64,000 bases of DNA. Origin: Xylogone sp. PMI_703. Taxonomy: Eukaryota; Ascomycota; Leotiomycetes. The stretch spans positions 124,001-188,000 of the forward strand of contig JAJTUQ010000003.1 in the NCBI GenBank assembly GCA_021399445.1, in the 5' to 3' direction. Below are positions 50,301 through 60,852 of this stretch, in pieces. A program made the position numbers and the translations under genes. Under the pieces are notes generated by a model. The model saw only the letters and a list, made by a program, of their open reading frames with translations. It was not told the DNA's origin and did no database searches. The first letter of the stretch is position 1, and each line of letters starts with the position of its first letter.

Positions 50301-51567
50301 TCCCCACCGCGCGGCAGACTTCAAGGAGAGAAGCGCATATTGCGCCATGCGTCTGTATAACACCTTTAGGAACTCCTGAAGATCCAGATGTAAACATAAC
50401 AAATGCGGCATGTTTACTTTCTACCCCTCCATGCCTTTCTATAAAATGCTCTTGGGACTCATGGAGTAGAGAAGAAACAGACGCAGCTTGAAGAGCACCA
50501 ATACTTCTGAACTTGGGCAAGTGTTCCTCCGACGCAATGATCACTGGCGTATTAACCTGGGACAGAATATTTCTGATTCTATCCTCAGGGAGCTGGGGTG
50601 TTAAAGGTAAGCATACCCCTCCTGCCTTCAATACTGCAAGCTCAGAGACAATCATCCATTTGCTCTTCTCAAAGCAAAGTGGTACCGGCACCTCTGGCCC
50701 GACACCTCTGGCGAGAAGTGCCTTTGACAATGAATTCGATAACGTTTCTAGTTTCGCATAGGTCCATTGGCCATCCCATGAATCTACCGCTATAGCATCC
50801 GGCGTTGCTTCTGCCTGTTGACTGAATAAAGTGTGGAGCGTTGTAGAAGCTGGCGGTATTGGAATTTCTTTATTCAATGAGTATATCAACGATCTTTCTT
50901 GCTCGCTGAGCATATCAAGCTCGAGTAGCGGCGCTTGGCTTTTACTGAGACAGGTCTTCAAAGCCTTATAAAATGTATGGCCGAGCATCTCGGCATTGGT
51001 GGGTGAGATATGATTAGAGTCATAGAAGATGGTAACTGCTTCACTCAGGCAGTCATCTTCTACAATAAGATCCAATACCGTTTGTCTAGTAGTAGAAATC
51101 TGCGAGTACTCATTATCGCTAGCACCATTAGATTTCTTGTTCGTCTGATTGAAACTCAACAATGTATTGAATAGTGGTTGATCTAAGCTTTCCACATGTA
51201 TGTGCTCTTTGAATCCAACGATTGTCTCGTCTATTGTTTTAGCTTCATCAAAGTATACCGTACATTCGACCACCTGTTTTTCCTTTGCCAAGTATCCGAA
51301 GCAGACACGGCTCATGTCCGCGTAGCGATGAAGGACAAGCGCCCAAGCCAATTGAACATACATTTCCAGCTGTTCTTTTGGTAACGAAGGTGCGTGTTGA
51401 CCAGCTGTCACTGTTAATCTCTGCTTCGTCGTCCGCACATCCATGTGTCCGGAAATGCCATCATTCAACGCGGGGAGCCAACACGGCTCCACGACTTCGG
51501 ATCCATGTCCGTTGGATATTGGCTGATAACCGTTTTGAAGAGTAGTTCCTAACCTTCCGGGTGCCAT
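26373..51567 (-). CDS. seven-module nonribosomal peptide synthetase
   Basis: One gene of two exons (51567-28754 and 28638-26373) encoding 8359 residues; the intron is described separately. Domain order: partial C (1-215), A1, T1 (Ser814), C2 (HHxxxDG, His1011), A2, T2 (Ser1926), C3 (HHxxxDI), A3, T3 (Ser3044), E (His3222), C4 (DHxxxDR, His3684), A4, T4 (Ser4574), C5 (His4774), A5, T5 (Ser5665), C6 (His5864), A6, T6 (Ser6756), C7 (His6954), A7, T7 (Ser7842) and CT (SHxxxDG, His8051). Each A domain keeps the A10 lysine. It assembles seven residues, epimerises the third and most likely releases a macrocycle through CT, as established for fungal CT domains. No N-methyltransferase, ketoreductase or thioesterase domain is seen. 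The ATG context (AAAATGGC) is good. Neighbouring intact P450, reductases and ABC pump suggest one cluster. Confidence 0.95.
26376..27722 (-). other. NRPS terminal condensation-like (CT) domain
   Basis: Residues about 7911-8359. Starts [12 protein letters not shown] and carries [11 protein letters not shown], the SHxxxDG form typical of fungal CT domains, which release peptides by head-to-tail cyclisation. No thioesterase or reductase domain follows, so cyclic release is the simplest reading. Confidence 0.85.
27723..31107 (-). other. NRPS module 7: C7-A7-T7 (interrupted by the intron)
   Basis: Residues about 6821-7910, spanning the intron. C7 [11 protein letters not shown]7 pocket: D A T F I G V I W, nearly identical to A2 and A5. 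T7 core AGGDSISAM (Ser7842). Confidence 0.8.
28639..28753 (-). other. single intron of the NRPS gene (115 bp)
   Basis: Donor GTATGT (28753 down) and acceptor CCATAG (ending 28639). Splicing joins ARG to YLNDESKT and restores the A8-region motif ARGYLND shared with the other A domains. Unspliced, the frame ends in a stop at 28666, which would split the synthetase in A7. Confidence 0.95.
31108..34362 (-). other. NRPS module 6: C6-A6-T6
   Basis: Residues about 5736-6820. C6 [11 protein letters not shown]6 pocket: D A L F V G A I I; its A8 loop has an unusual [14 protein letters not shown] with one extra residue. T6 core LGGHSLAAM (Ser6756), the only GGHS carrier in the protein. Confidence 0.8.
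34363..37662 (-). other. NRPS module 5: C5-A5-T5
   Basis: Residues about 4636-5735. C5 [11 protein letters not shown]5 pocket: D A T F V G V I W. T5 core [10 protein letters not shown], Glu for Asp before the phosphopantetheine serine (Ser5665). Confidence 0.8.
37663..40962 (-). other. NRPS module 4: C4-A4-T4 with Asp235-less A domain
   Basis: Residues about 3536-4635. C4 follows the epimerase and has [11 protein letters not shown]: second His and Asp kept, first His and final Gly changed. A4 core A4 motif is SFGASRIEI: the aspartate that holds the substrate amino group is Gly4191 (codon 38995-38997). Pocket: G A I L V G V S T; A5 motif is YGQAESSS, not YGPTE. A10 lysine (TGKTSRK) is kept. 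This points to a substrate without an ordinary alpha-amino group. Confidence 0.85.
40963..45657 (-). other. NRPS module 3: C3-A3-T3-E
   Basis: Residues about 1971-3535. C3 active site is [10 protein letters not shown] (Ile where Gly is usual). A3 pocket: D A T F V G G M C; between A8 and A10 there is an Asn/Gly/Ser-rich insertion, and A10 reads SSQKIDR with Gln for Gly before the lysine. T3 core [10 protein letters not shown] (Ser3044). Epimerase features: [26 protein letters not shown] and FNYAG. Residue 3 should therefore be passed on in D form. Confidence 0.85.
45658..49002 (-). other. NRPS module 2: C2-A2-T2
   Basis: Residues about 856-1970. C2 has [11 protein letters not shown]2 pocket: D A T F A G V I W, almost the same as A5 and A7. 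T2 core is GADSIGAM rather than GGDS (Ser1926 still present). Confidence 0.8.
49003..51567 (-). other. NRPS module 1: C(partial)-A1-T1
   Basis: Residues about 1-855. The first 215 residues are the C-terminal half of a condensation domain without an HHxxxDG motif, a frequent vestigial start in fungal synthetases, so A1 is the loading module. A1 pocket residues read by hand alignment to GrsA positions 235/236/239/278/299/301/322/330/331: D V T C A G L V W. The core FGTTES replaces the usual YGPTE. T1 motif LGGDSLHAM, Ser814. Substrate not predictable by eye. Confidence 0.8.
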
Positions 51568-53457
51568 TTTCTATGTCATTAAGGATGTATTTGGTATTTG
51601 CGGAGGATGGCGGATATGATGTGACTTGTGAATTGGTTACAAAACGTAGGGACTTAGGAGCTATGTGAATTATCTCAAGGAAATTCTCGAAAATTAGGAT
51701 CTGACAGGGTACGTGACGCCTGAAAATCCCGGATATTCTACGCAAGGCTGGATCAAGTTAGGGTGCTGGATACCTCAATGATGGATGGTTTTCCTAGGGC
51801 TGACGTGGGACTGGACCCCAACCATCTCACAGTGGACATCAGAGTACGAGGGGCAAGGGAAGAAGTCAAGAGGATTTCTCTAGGCATGGTTCATGAGAGG
51901 CAGTAGTGGAGCACTTTGCCTCCAAATAGCACTTTAAAGACTGCGCACGACTGTTACCATTCTGAGAGCTAGCTACCTCTCCCCTGTTATGATTTCTGCA
52001 GAGTGCCATATAATACACTTAATGGAAGTATTTTACCAGAATTTAGAGTAAAAGTGATCAAACGGGAGTGGTATTTTTTATCTTAAGCCAGGTAATTAGG
52101 GATCTTTAGGGGAATGCATATACTAAATCGCCCCAGAATTGAGTGTGTTAGAGATATCGATCCCACCCTGGAGATGCTGGCTAAAGCAGCGACAAAACAG
52201 ACCATCAGGGATCGAAAGCATGGTTCTATCACGAAAGCCTCCCATAAAGAATCTCCTGTATAGAGCGCATCTTCTTGGCTTCGAATACGTTGCTAGTAGA
52301 GGTTGAAAGCTTGCATAATGCTGCATTGAAAAGCTGAAGAGGCGTCCCCCGGAGTTAACATATTATTTTGTTTTCCTTTGTTTTCCAATAAAAAAAGTGG
52401 AGAAAGGACGCACGGAAGAGGGTAACACATTATGATTTCCGAAAATTATACATCGCTTTTTGCCACCTGAATTCTTCATATATATTGTAATACAGATACT
52501 CTGGGTAAATTTCAGTATATCTGCTGATGCATATAATTACAGCATACTTAATTAGGATAGATTTTGCGCTAATCCATGTCATACATCGACACGAGCCCAA
52601 GTCCCACCCTCTAGCCTAGGGAGGCAACCGTAACAGCGAATCAAATGAATTCTATCATAAGATATTAATTAAACTAAAATGTAAATTTAATTATTGAAAC
52701 ATATATTTGTTTTGTATTTTTTAGTATATATTGTATAAGTTAATAAAAATAAAAATAAAAATAAAATAAAATAAACCAGATTTTTTTATATATTTTATTA
52801 ATCTTAATAAATAATTAAACTTATAATATCTAGAACTTATTTTAAAGTTATTTATTAACACTACTATTATAGTATAAAGTAGCGTAATATTGTATACTAA
52901 GAGTAACATATTAATAAAAGCGGGGTTATTAATGTGGGTAAACACTACTTCGTAGTAAGTTACAGGTTAGGTACCCATGGTTCGCGGAAGGGTCTACGGC
53001 CGGCGTGTATAACCGAGGAATTAATAACTCTGCACAACATTGCGGGAAAGACATTGCGGGAAAGGCGTTGCATGAGTCGGTTATTGTCTCTTTCCGCCAC
53101 TGTTCGTGTCAGCAGCGATGCAAGCCCTGGCTACACTGACGCCATGCTCTTGGGCCTGTCCCATGAAAGCATGCACTAATCACTAAGGCTGATGGACTGC
53201 GGTGGTACGCGTTTTCCGGTACGATGGCTGCATCTGGATAGTGATGAAAAGGCACATCAATACTGATTACGGATGAAAGCATAATCTTCAGCCCAGGGTT
53301 CTGCAGACGATGGGAGAACTGGACTGGCCCCTCGCGCTCCTCTTCAGCACATACACTCTGATATTGACATTGTTGCGCCGCCAATATCGCGAGTTGTAGC
53401 TTTTCTTCTCTTTGGCACCACCAGTCGAGGATCACGCAGCAATCCAGGACCTTCAAT
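51568..53457. promoter_or_regulatory. divergent NRPS/P450 intergenic region with AT-rich block
   Basis: 1.9 kb separate the two start codons, so promoters of both genes must lie here. A block at about 52650-52950 is extremely AT-rich with A/T runs (repeated AAAAT on one strand) and contrasts sharply with both sides. No obvious palindromic regulator site was identified by eye. Minus-strand frames overlapping the P450 start are not supported. Confidence 0.5.
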
Positions 53458-55219
53458 ATGGATGGCGTCTTGGAGATTATGTCTCGTCCCTCGTACCTGG
53501 GTCTTTTGGGGGTCCTGACTGTTCTCACAATCTCCGGACTCCTTAGGCGATTCTTGCGGAAGCACTCTCGAATGCCGGTGTTGGGTAGTCCCAAAGACTC
53601 TAATTTTCTTGCTGCAATACAAGAGGGCTATGAAAAGGTATGATTGGAATACTAAACGTGTAGATATTGTAGCCTCTACCGAAAAGGAAAAGATATTTGC
53701 TCATGCCAGACTATCATGATTAGTACACCGATTCTCCCTTCCTTATCCCCCTTCCCGGGCAGCCTCTGGTGGTTCTCCCAAGGCATTATGCCGACGAGGT
53801 GAAAGCTTTATCAGATTCGCAAATCAATTTCACGGGTGACTTGCAAAGACGCTTTCATTCACAGTATACTTTCGTCGCTGCAGCGGATCACAGTATGCTG
53901 CTTCACACAATCAATCTTTGTTTAACGAGAGATGTGCCCCGGGTGCTACGACTGATGCAGGATGAAATTCAATATGTAGACAGAACACTGATTGGGGACT
54001 GTCAGGAGTGGAAAAGCTTCCTTGCAAAAGATTTCTCGTTGGATCTGGTGGCCACGCTGAGTGCCAGGGTGTTCATCGATATACCGGAGATTTCACGTTC
54101 AAAAGAATGGGCAAGTCACTATTCTTCCATACTTGGGCTACCGAATATTCTGTCTTCTAACGATTGAACTTAAAGCTCGAATGTACTACGCAATATCCTC
54201 TCGACTCAATGGCAGGCGAACAGAAGCTCAAGAAATACCCGCGTTGGACGCTACCTCTCCTCCACCACTTCATCCCCGAAGTCCAGCGGGTGATGGGCTA
54301 CAAAAAACACTTTAAGAAAGTTCTGAAACCGCTGCTGGAGGAGAGGCTCAAAAACATGCAGGACCCAGATTTCAAGAGGCCTAATGATGTCTTACAGACC
54401 ATCATTGACAATCCCAACGGCAAGGGCCTGGACTTGGAGATGCACGCGCTCCTCCAGTTGGACCTGGCGCAAGCTGCGATCTTGAACAGTGCCAATAGCT
54501 TGCATCAGATTCTGCTTGACGTGGCAGCTCGGCCCGAGCTGGTACCAGCACTGCGTGAGGAAATCTTCGAAGCCATGTTGAAGGAAGGCGGGGTACTGAC
54601 GAAGAACAACATCGGCGCTCTATGGAAGCTAGATAGCTTCATGAAGGAGTGTCAGAGATATACCCCACCGGGGATCAGTAAGTCGACCACATTTCGATAT
54701 AACCTAAGGGATCGGAAAACGTTTCCTCTCTTTTCGGGTCTTTTATATTTCTTTTTCTGTTTTCTTTTGGAAGATTTTTGTATTGATGGGATCTCCTTTC
54801 CAGTTTCTCACACGCGCGTGGTAATGCAGCCGCTCAAGCTGTCCAACAACGTCCAGCTGTACCCCGACGAGATGATCGCAATCGCCAACTATGCCATCAA
54901 CAAGGACCCGCGAGTGTACGAGAACCCAGACACCTTTGACGCCGAGCGGTTCGTCAAGCTACGCAGCCAACCCGGCAATGCCAACCGATACCAATACACC
55001 AGCAACAGCGTGACGGCGCTGGATTTTGGCTACGGGCGCCACCCGTGCCCCGGGCGGTTCTTCGTGAGCACGGAGATCAAAGCCGTGCTTGCGCATCTGC
55101 TTCTGCACTACGATATCAAGCTGGATGGAACGGAGGAGCGACCACCGAATCTGTACAGGGGGGTGCTCATCATCCCGAATCCAGAGAGCAGGATCTTGCT
55201 CCGGAAGCGGACAGTCTAG
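53458..55219 (+). CDS. cytochrome P450 monooxygenase
   Basis: 494 residues in four exons: 53458-53637, 53724-54110, 54176-54677 and 54804-55219. An N-terminal membrane anchor (about residues 10-30) is followed by DSPFLIPLPGQPLVVLP, KECQR (ExxR), DAERFV (PERF-like) and the heme loop FGYGRHPCPGRFF with Cys438. The fold resembles fungal class II P450s near the ent-kaurene-oxidase/CYP68 type. The I-helix reads AAILNSANS: Asn293-Ser294 stand where the oxygen-activating Thr pair is usual. Intron 2 (54111-54175) is a GC-AG intron, with GCAAGT donor and CTAAC branch; only this choice yields EWLECTTQYPLDS in frame. Divergent from the NRPS, hence a likely tailoring or precursor hydroxylase. Confidence 0.85.
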
Positions 55220-55652
55220 AGTCAATCTTTACATGTTTATAGAAATAGAAGCTGATGTTTCCTAATCTCTCGCCTCTCACGAGGCCGATCGCACCACTAC
55301 TGTGGTAATTAGCGTATGCTTTTGCCCTCATCCACTGTTATTGCTGTACGAAGGTATGCAGGAGAGCGGAGGGCGGAGGCTCACCAGCGCCGACTCTGAG
55401 CTGCCCCGCCATGCTTACTGTACGGTACGAGGGTACCTTCAGGTTTTGGACGACCCCTCTCTCCGCTGACGAGTTGATCTATCTTATTACAGTACAGTAT
55501 TTCTCACCCTTGGCACCCTTGACACCCTTGGCAGAGCGATATGCTACGGTATTATTTACTGTATATCAAATCAAAATACCCAAGGGGGCCAGCATTGTAT
55601 GGGTGAAGGGCACTACGGAGTACGGTACTGGAGGGCATTGAGAGGTTCTGCT

Positions 55653-55680
55653 TCTCGCCTCTCGCCTCTCGCCTCTCGCA
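55653..55680. repeat. short tandem repeat, 7-bp unit CTCGCCT
   Basis: Four head-to-tail copies with no clear function. Confidence 0.85.
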
Positions 55681-57200
55681 TTCCTAGCTGCACAAAGCCC
55701 ATTGACACGCCGTCCGGGGCTTCCGGAGCCCTCTGCCGGGCATTTACTGCGTCTGGACCACTGGACGTCAGCCACCAGCAGCCGGCAGGGGGTCAACCCA
55801 GGAACAGTAAGCAAGTAAGTAAATACTGAACTCTACTGTACGATGCTGCAGCATCCATTGATATGCATGAGCCCTGTGTTGAGGAGTGAGTTGGGTGAGG
55901 TGTACGGTATGAAGTTTGATACTGTAATGGAGTTGAGCGAGCCAAACGGGCCAAACGAGCTGCAGCGTACGTAAGCGGAGGATGTGGATGATGCGGAGGA
56001 TGCGGGGAGCGCCAATTGGCTCCTTCGGTCCCTGGCTAATTACTTTACTTACTTACTTGTACCGGCTCCATGCACCCGCCAGCCTCTGCCTTAATGCCCT
56101 AATTACAACTCATGCCTGATGACGGTGGAGGCGGCCCCAGACGCACAATTTTGCCTCAGGCCGTTACGCCTCAAAGCCTCAAAGCCTCAGGTGTAAAGGC
56201 CTGCCTAATGCAGGAATACGAGGTACATTACAGGAACAGCACAGGAGCAGTACAGGCACAGGACAGGCGCAGTACAGGTGCCGTGCAGGTACCGATAAAA
56301 CCTCCTCATGGGGAATGTGCTCATTGGCTTTGTCGCTATTTATCGCGGGCCTGGAGGGCTGACCTTAAGCCCGGTGCAAGCACGCCTTTCCCGCACGGCT
56401 GTGGCGCGGAGCTCGGGATGGGGATCTGGCAGCTTGCCGTTCTTGCCCATGGAGGAGGACGTTGCTTTTAGCGTTCGGGTGGCCCTGCCAAGCCGGAGGG
56501 TTTGCTGAAGGCGGAAGGCGCACAAGGGCGGCGACGACGCCGGTGATTACTGATTACTGTGTATACAGGCGAGACAAGTACAGCACCGCAGGAGACATTT
56601 ACCGTTGCCCTACTGCACCGTTCGAACCGCTGTACAGTATCATACAGCAAGTACAGTAAGTACCCACCGCTACTCTCCATGCAGTACTGTACAGCAGTTA
56701 CCTCCGTAGCGTAGCGGGGCAATCCACTCTTGCACCACCCTTGGCAACCTTGTCACAACTTCCCATCTGCTTACAGTATCCGCTTCCCATGTTTGGATAT
56801 ACTAATCTACTTTACAGTGTCAATCAAATTACGGTGGTGTTGCAGAATTTAATGGTTTTAGTTACGGTAGAGTACAATACTGGCTACTACGACTAAAAAT
56901 ACTATACGGAGGTATCCCGGGCAACATTCGTCAACAATCACCTTCTGAGACGGGCTAGCATGCATCCCATCTTATGCCAGAAACAAAATCCGGTTTTCCT
57001 GCGGCTTGCTGTACCGTACTGTACTCCGTATAGAGCTGTCCCGGGTCTTGGTTTGTCCCACGGTCGGCCCTTTAGTATTTCAACGTAAGCACCAAAGCGA
57101 GAACTCGTCAGCTGAGTCGGACTTTGGTGCAGCAGCATCAAGTGTCTACTGGGCCAGCTGTGAGTCAATCTGACAGCTGAGTTTAAAAGCACTGCCCTAT

Positions 57201-57290
57201 GGCCGATCAATGGTCGATCAAGAGCAGATCAACGGTCGATCAATGGCAGTTAATTGTAGATCAATGGTAGATCAATGGTAGATCAGTTGC
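57201..57290. repeat. imperfect GATCAATGG-type tandem repeat
   Basis: About seven units of 11-14 bp around the core GATCAATGGTmG, with spacing that drifts, upstream of the P450-to-AKR spacer end. Could be degenerate minisatellite or clustered protein-binding sites; the sequence alone does not decide. Confidence 0.7.
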
Positions 57291-57849
57291 CCAAGTCTCC
57301 CAAGCGATGTTGAACAAGGTGTCGATGAATGATGACAAATCCAATGTACATATTTTGGTGGCTTACGTTACACTACAGTACAGGAGAGATATTACATTTG
57401 GAAATTAAATCAACTAACACAAAATAAAAATAAAAATCAAGAAGTAAAATGTAAGCGGTAAAACATAATAAGTAAAATACAATACTACTTGCAGGGAATA
57501 TATCACACGATGAAAATATGTACTTGTCGCATCGCTATTTATCGCATACCCACGGCTTATTATCCTGATCGTCATTGTCAACTCAGCAGAGGCTCACAAC
57601 CCACCTCATCAGGCTGAAAGCTCCCTGACCAATCTAGGGACACTATTAGGTCATCAAGAGGCTTGGACGTATCAGTACAGATCGCGTTGATCTGCCTGGT
57701 GAATACAATGCGAAAACCGCAGAAACAGTAACCTGCTCAGTCATCGCGATGGGCACGTGAGTACGAGAGTTGGCAACATGGCAGTTTGTTAATTGATGAC
57801 TTTGGGCTCTGGAATCCGTAAGGTTTGTGGTATTATTAGATTATTCTAT

Positions 57850-59148
57850 TTACTCGTGCCCTTGAATGCCCTTGGGCCGATATGGCGCCTCCAGGTACTT
57901 CTCCTCCGTCTCGTTGAGCGTGCTGCGCATTCTCGCAACCTCTTCCACCCTTCCGATGCTCGACAGCCCAACAATTGGAGCCGTTACTCTTCTTCGGAGC
58001 CACGCCAGAGATACCTGCGCCATGGTCCATCCTCGCTGCTCGGCCACCTCTTTGACTCGCCGGATGATCTCTTTATCTTCCTTCGTCTGCCCGGTGTCAA
58101 ATCGTTGCGAGATGGCATCCGCCGCAGATCGAAGTGTGTGGCCAAATTTCTCGGGATCCCGCGCCAGATGTCCATCGGCGAGAGGGGACCACTATTCGCG
58201 TGTTAGGAGTCAAGTTATTAGCACGCAAACATAGGTGGAGTGGTGTATACCGGTATCAGACCGACGCCCGTCGCTCTGCAATATCGATTCATGTCCCTCT
58301 CCTCCTCGCGATAGAGCAGGTTGTAATGATTTTGCATGCTAATGAACTTTGTCCATCCATTCTTCTCCGCAACGTGTTGCATCATTGCAAACTCATATGT
58401 CCACATAGACGAAGCTCCAATGTAGTTGACGCGGCCTGACCGCACCAGATCGTGCAAGGTCCCCATGGTCTCCTCGATAGGTGTGACTGGGTCGAAGCGG
58501 TGGATCTGTAGGACATCAATGTAGTCCGTTTCAAGGCGCTTCAGTGAGCCTTCTACCGCCCGCACAATTGCTCCTCTTGATAATCCTAATGGAATGAGTA
58601 CGATCATGTATAAGTGTAATGTTCTTAGTCCTCAACTTACCTCCCTGATTTACGTAGTCTTTGCTTTTATTGGCCTCGCTGGGTCTGAGCGGAGTCGTCG
58701 ATATATCGCCGTCTTCACTCATGTGTCGACCGCATTTAGTCATCAATACGACTCTCCTTCTTGGGATCTGATACTGTCGTAGGGCCTTGCCAAATATTTG
58801 CTCAGAAGCTCCGTTTGAGTAAACATTTGCTGTGTCCCACTGTAATGGTCATTAGATCTGTTTCGGTTACGGTTCCTCCACTCATGGTGGAAACCCGTCA
58901 GTTTAGAGAATATGGGAAACGTCAAGACTCACTGTGTTTATCCCAAGATCATATGCTCTTTTCAAAATGGGCAATGCCTGATCCTCGTTGAGTACCCAGT
59001 CTAACCATCGACTGTCGCCAAAGCTCATTCCTCCTAAGATAGGATAAGATACGCGCAGTCCACTCTTCCCAAGATTTCTGTACTCAACACTTGTGTCTTT
59101 GACCGCTCGAGCCAGCGAGGCAGACATTGTGAATAGGCGCGCTGTCAT
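57850..59148 (-). CDS. aldo-keto reductase
   Basis: 363 residues in four exons: 59148-58933, 58839-58641, 58585-58251 and 58191-57850, with GTGAGT, GTAAGT and GTATAC donors and TACAG, TTAG and AATAG acceptors. It is an NADPH-dependent aldo-keto reductase of the fungal YajO/aflatoxin-pathway-like branch. The catalytic tetrad is visible: Asp74 and Tyr79 in [10 protein letters not shown], Lys107 in LMTKCG and His167 in LQIHRFD. The cofactor-side block [16 protein letters not shown] is also complete. An alternative start at the second Met (59127) would remove seven residues. The substrate is unknown; in fungal depsipeptide pathways such as destruxins an AKR reduces an alpha-keto acid to the hydroxy acid loaded by the synthetase, which would suit module 4 here (inference). 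Confidence 0.85.
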
Positions 59149-60852
59149 AGTTCAGCATTGACACCTCGCGAGGTGAGAGATATGCAATAGAGGTAAAAAA
59201 AAGAAGCGCAAGCAAGGTGCAGGATCTCGCAAAGATTCAAACATAGAACTTGGAGAACCGCGTTGTCAAACAATACTCAAACTTCTGTTTAGCAGAACTG
59301 TCAAAGAGAATCGCATTAGATAGTAACCACAGTAACTGCTGTAACAAGAGCCCCTATTTCCACGATGACGTATGTTCCTTCCTTATCATATCAAATGTCT
59401 GGGGAAAATACGAAGGCATCTGACTGTTTTCACAGTATTGTCGACCACAATGGGAATATGGATCGGGATACTCAGTCGCAGTAGTAGGGGTTATTCCATT
59501 CTAATCAGGACAGCCTAATACTACAGCGACTGACCCGCGCGAGTGCAAAAGTGGGCCAGTTAATGCCTCGCGTAGAACAAGTCGCCTTCCCCTAAACAGA
59601 GCTGTGATATTCTTGGTCAGATATCTTATGGGCGGTTGATGTTATAAGCATTCTGGCTAATTTAACGCTTAAAGTTTACTATATTATCACACATTACCAG
59701 GAATGCAACCCTCAAAGTAACTATAATTACAAGGTAGTTTGAGATTTTCATCGCTAATGGAAGCATAACGTTTTGAAAAGGATTATTGCCAGTCAGCAAT
59801 GACGTGGATCATTAACCATTGCCAACCCCAGGTCAAAGTCTCACGCATTCATGGCCCACCTTTTAACAATTTCCCCAGCTCAGACGCTATATATTTGGAA
59901 CCCCACAGATTATAGCTCGGTTTTATTATATACCTGAAAGAGAAAGACGTCCGTAGCTGCGGTACTCACGGTAGTGGCGCAGGGATCGCTCTAATTTCAA
60001 ACAAATAGGCGTAGCTTTTGCTTCAAGGGTTCTCCGTGTAATACGGTACGTCTAGCTTGGAATCCTGCTGCATTGCCTCTTCTTTACTGTAATTGCCCCA
60101 CAGCCGGGTATTATTTCCTTCGGAAAGTTCCGACTTCAGCATGGCGACAACGAAGATTTTTTCTCACGTAATGGACACTTTTCCTAACCAGGACCCTTTC
60201 TCCTGCACTGCTACTGCAACCTGGGCATTACCACTGACCACGGTTGATACCTAGCGCAGGCTTGGCTCTATGTTGACTGACTGCTTGAAAAAGAGAAGAG
60301 GAAGAGGAAGAAAAGAAGGAAGGCAAATCCAAAGCCGTAAAACAATAACGGCCTTACAGGTATAATGAAAATCTAAGTATTTTCAGATTTCTACTTCTGG
60401 GTTACGAATAGCTCTGGCTGGGGTCTGTAGCTTACTGGGGCAGTTTGAATGAAGATTATTTCCACTGCTTTATTATTTATTTTGCTATGGTGAAGTATTT
60501 GCCTGGAGAACTTGTATTGAGTGGATTTACCAGCGAGGAATTTTCATGTTCTTATGAAATAAATAGACCGAAATACTCTTCCAAAACGCTCCATAGCATC
60601 CATCTAGCTACTTAGATCAACCCGCTGCGCCTACGTCTTACAGTTCATCGGATTACTGGATGGACGCTGGTTGACTGAGAGCAAGTGCTCTATTATCTAT
60701 ATTCATGCTCGTACTGATTAGGTTATGACTCATCCCTTATGCTCGTGGCTGGAGGGAATTTTACGTGTTAACAGCAAGTTCCACATACACTGTGCCTCTT
60801 CATCTTTCCGATGGACACCCACTTCGTACCCCCGGAATTCCCACAGATCTCT
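59149..60852. other. intergenic region, no gene seen
   Basis: About 1.7 kb between the AKR start and the SDR stop. No ORF, RNA gene or repeat of note. Confidence 0.5.

Larger units (their letters stand above)
55220..57849. other. 2.6-kb intergenic region rich in short repeats
   Basis: No gene recognised; all frames are short or unfamiliar. It contains many TACAG/CTGTA and TACGGAGTAC words, a 7-bp CTCGCCT tandem and GATCAATGG repeats listed separately, and an array of CAGGnnCAG-like units around 56220-56295. Confidence 0.5.

Noticed and set aside
26373..51567. Identification as destruxin, serinocyclin, cyclosporin or enniatin synthetase
   Set aside because: The module count, absence of N-methylation domains or single epimerase do not fit the plans of these systems as I know them. 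Without a database search no name is justified.
53109..53622. Minus-strand ORFs over the P450 start
   Set aside because: They mirror P450 exon 1 and its upstream region and show no domain or splice structure.
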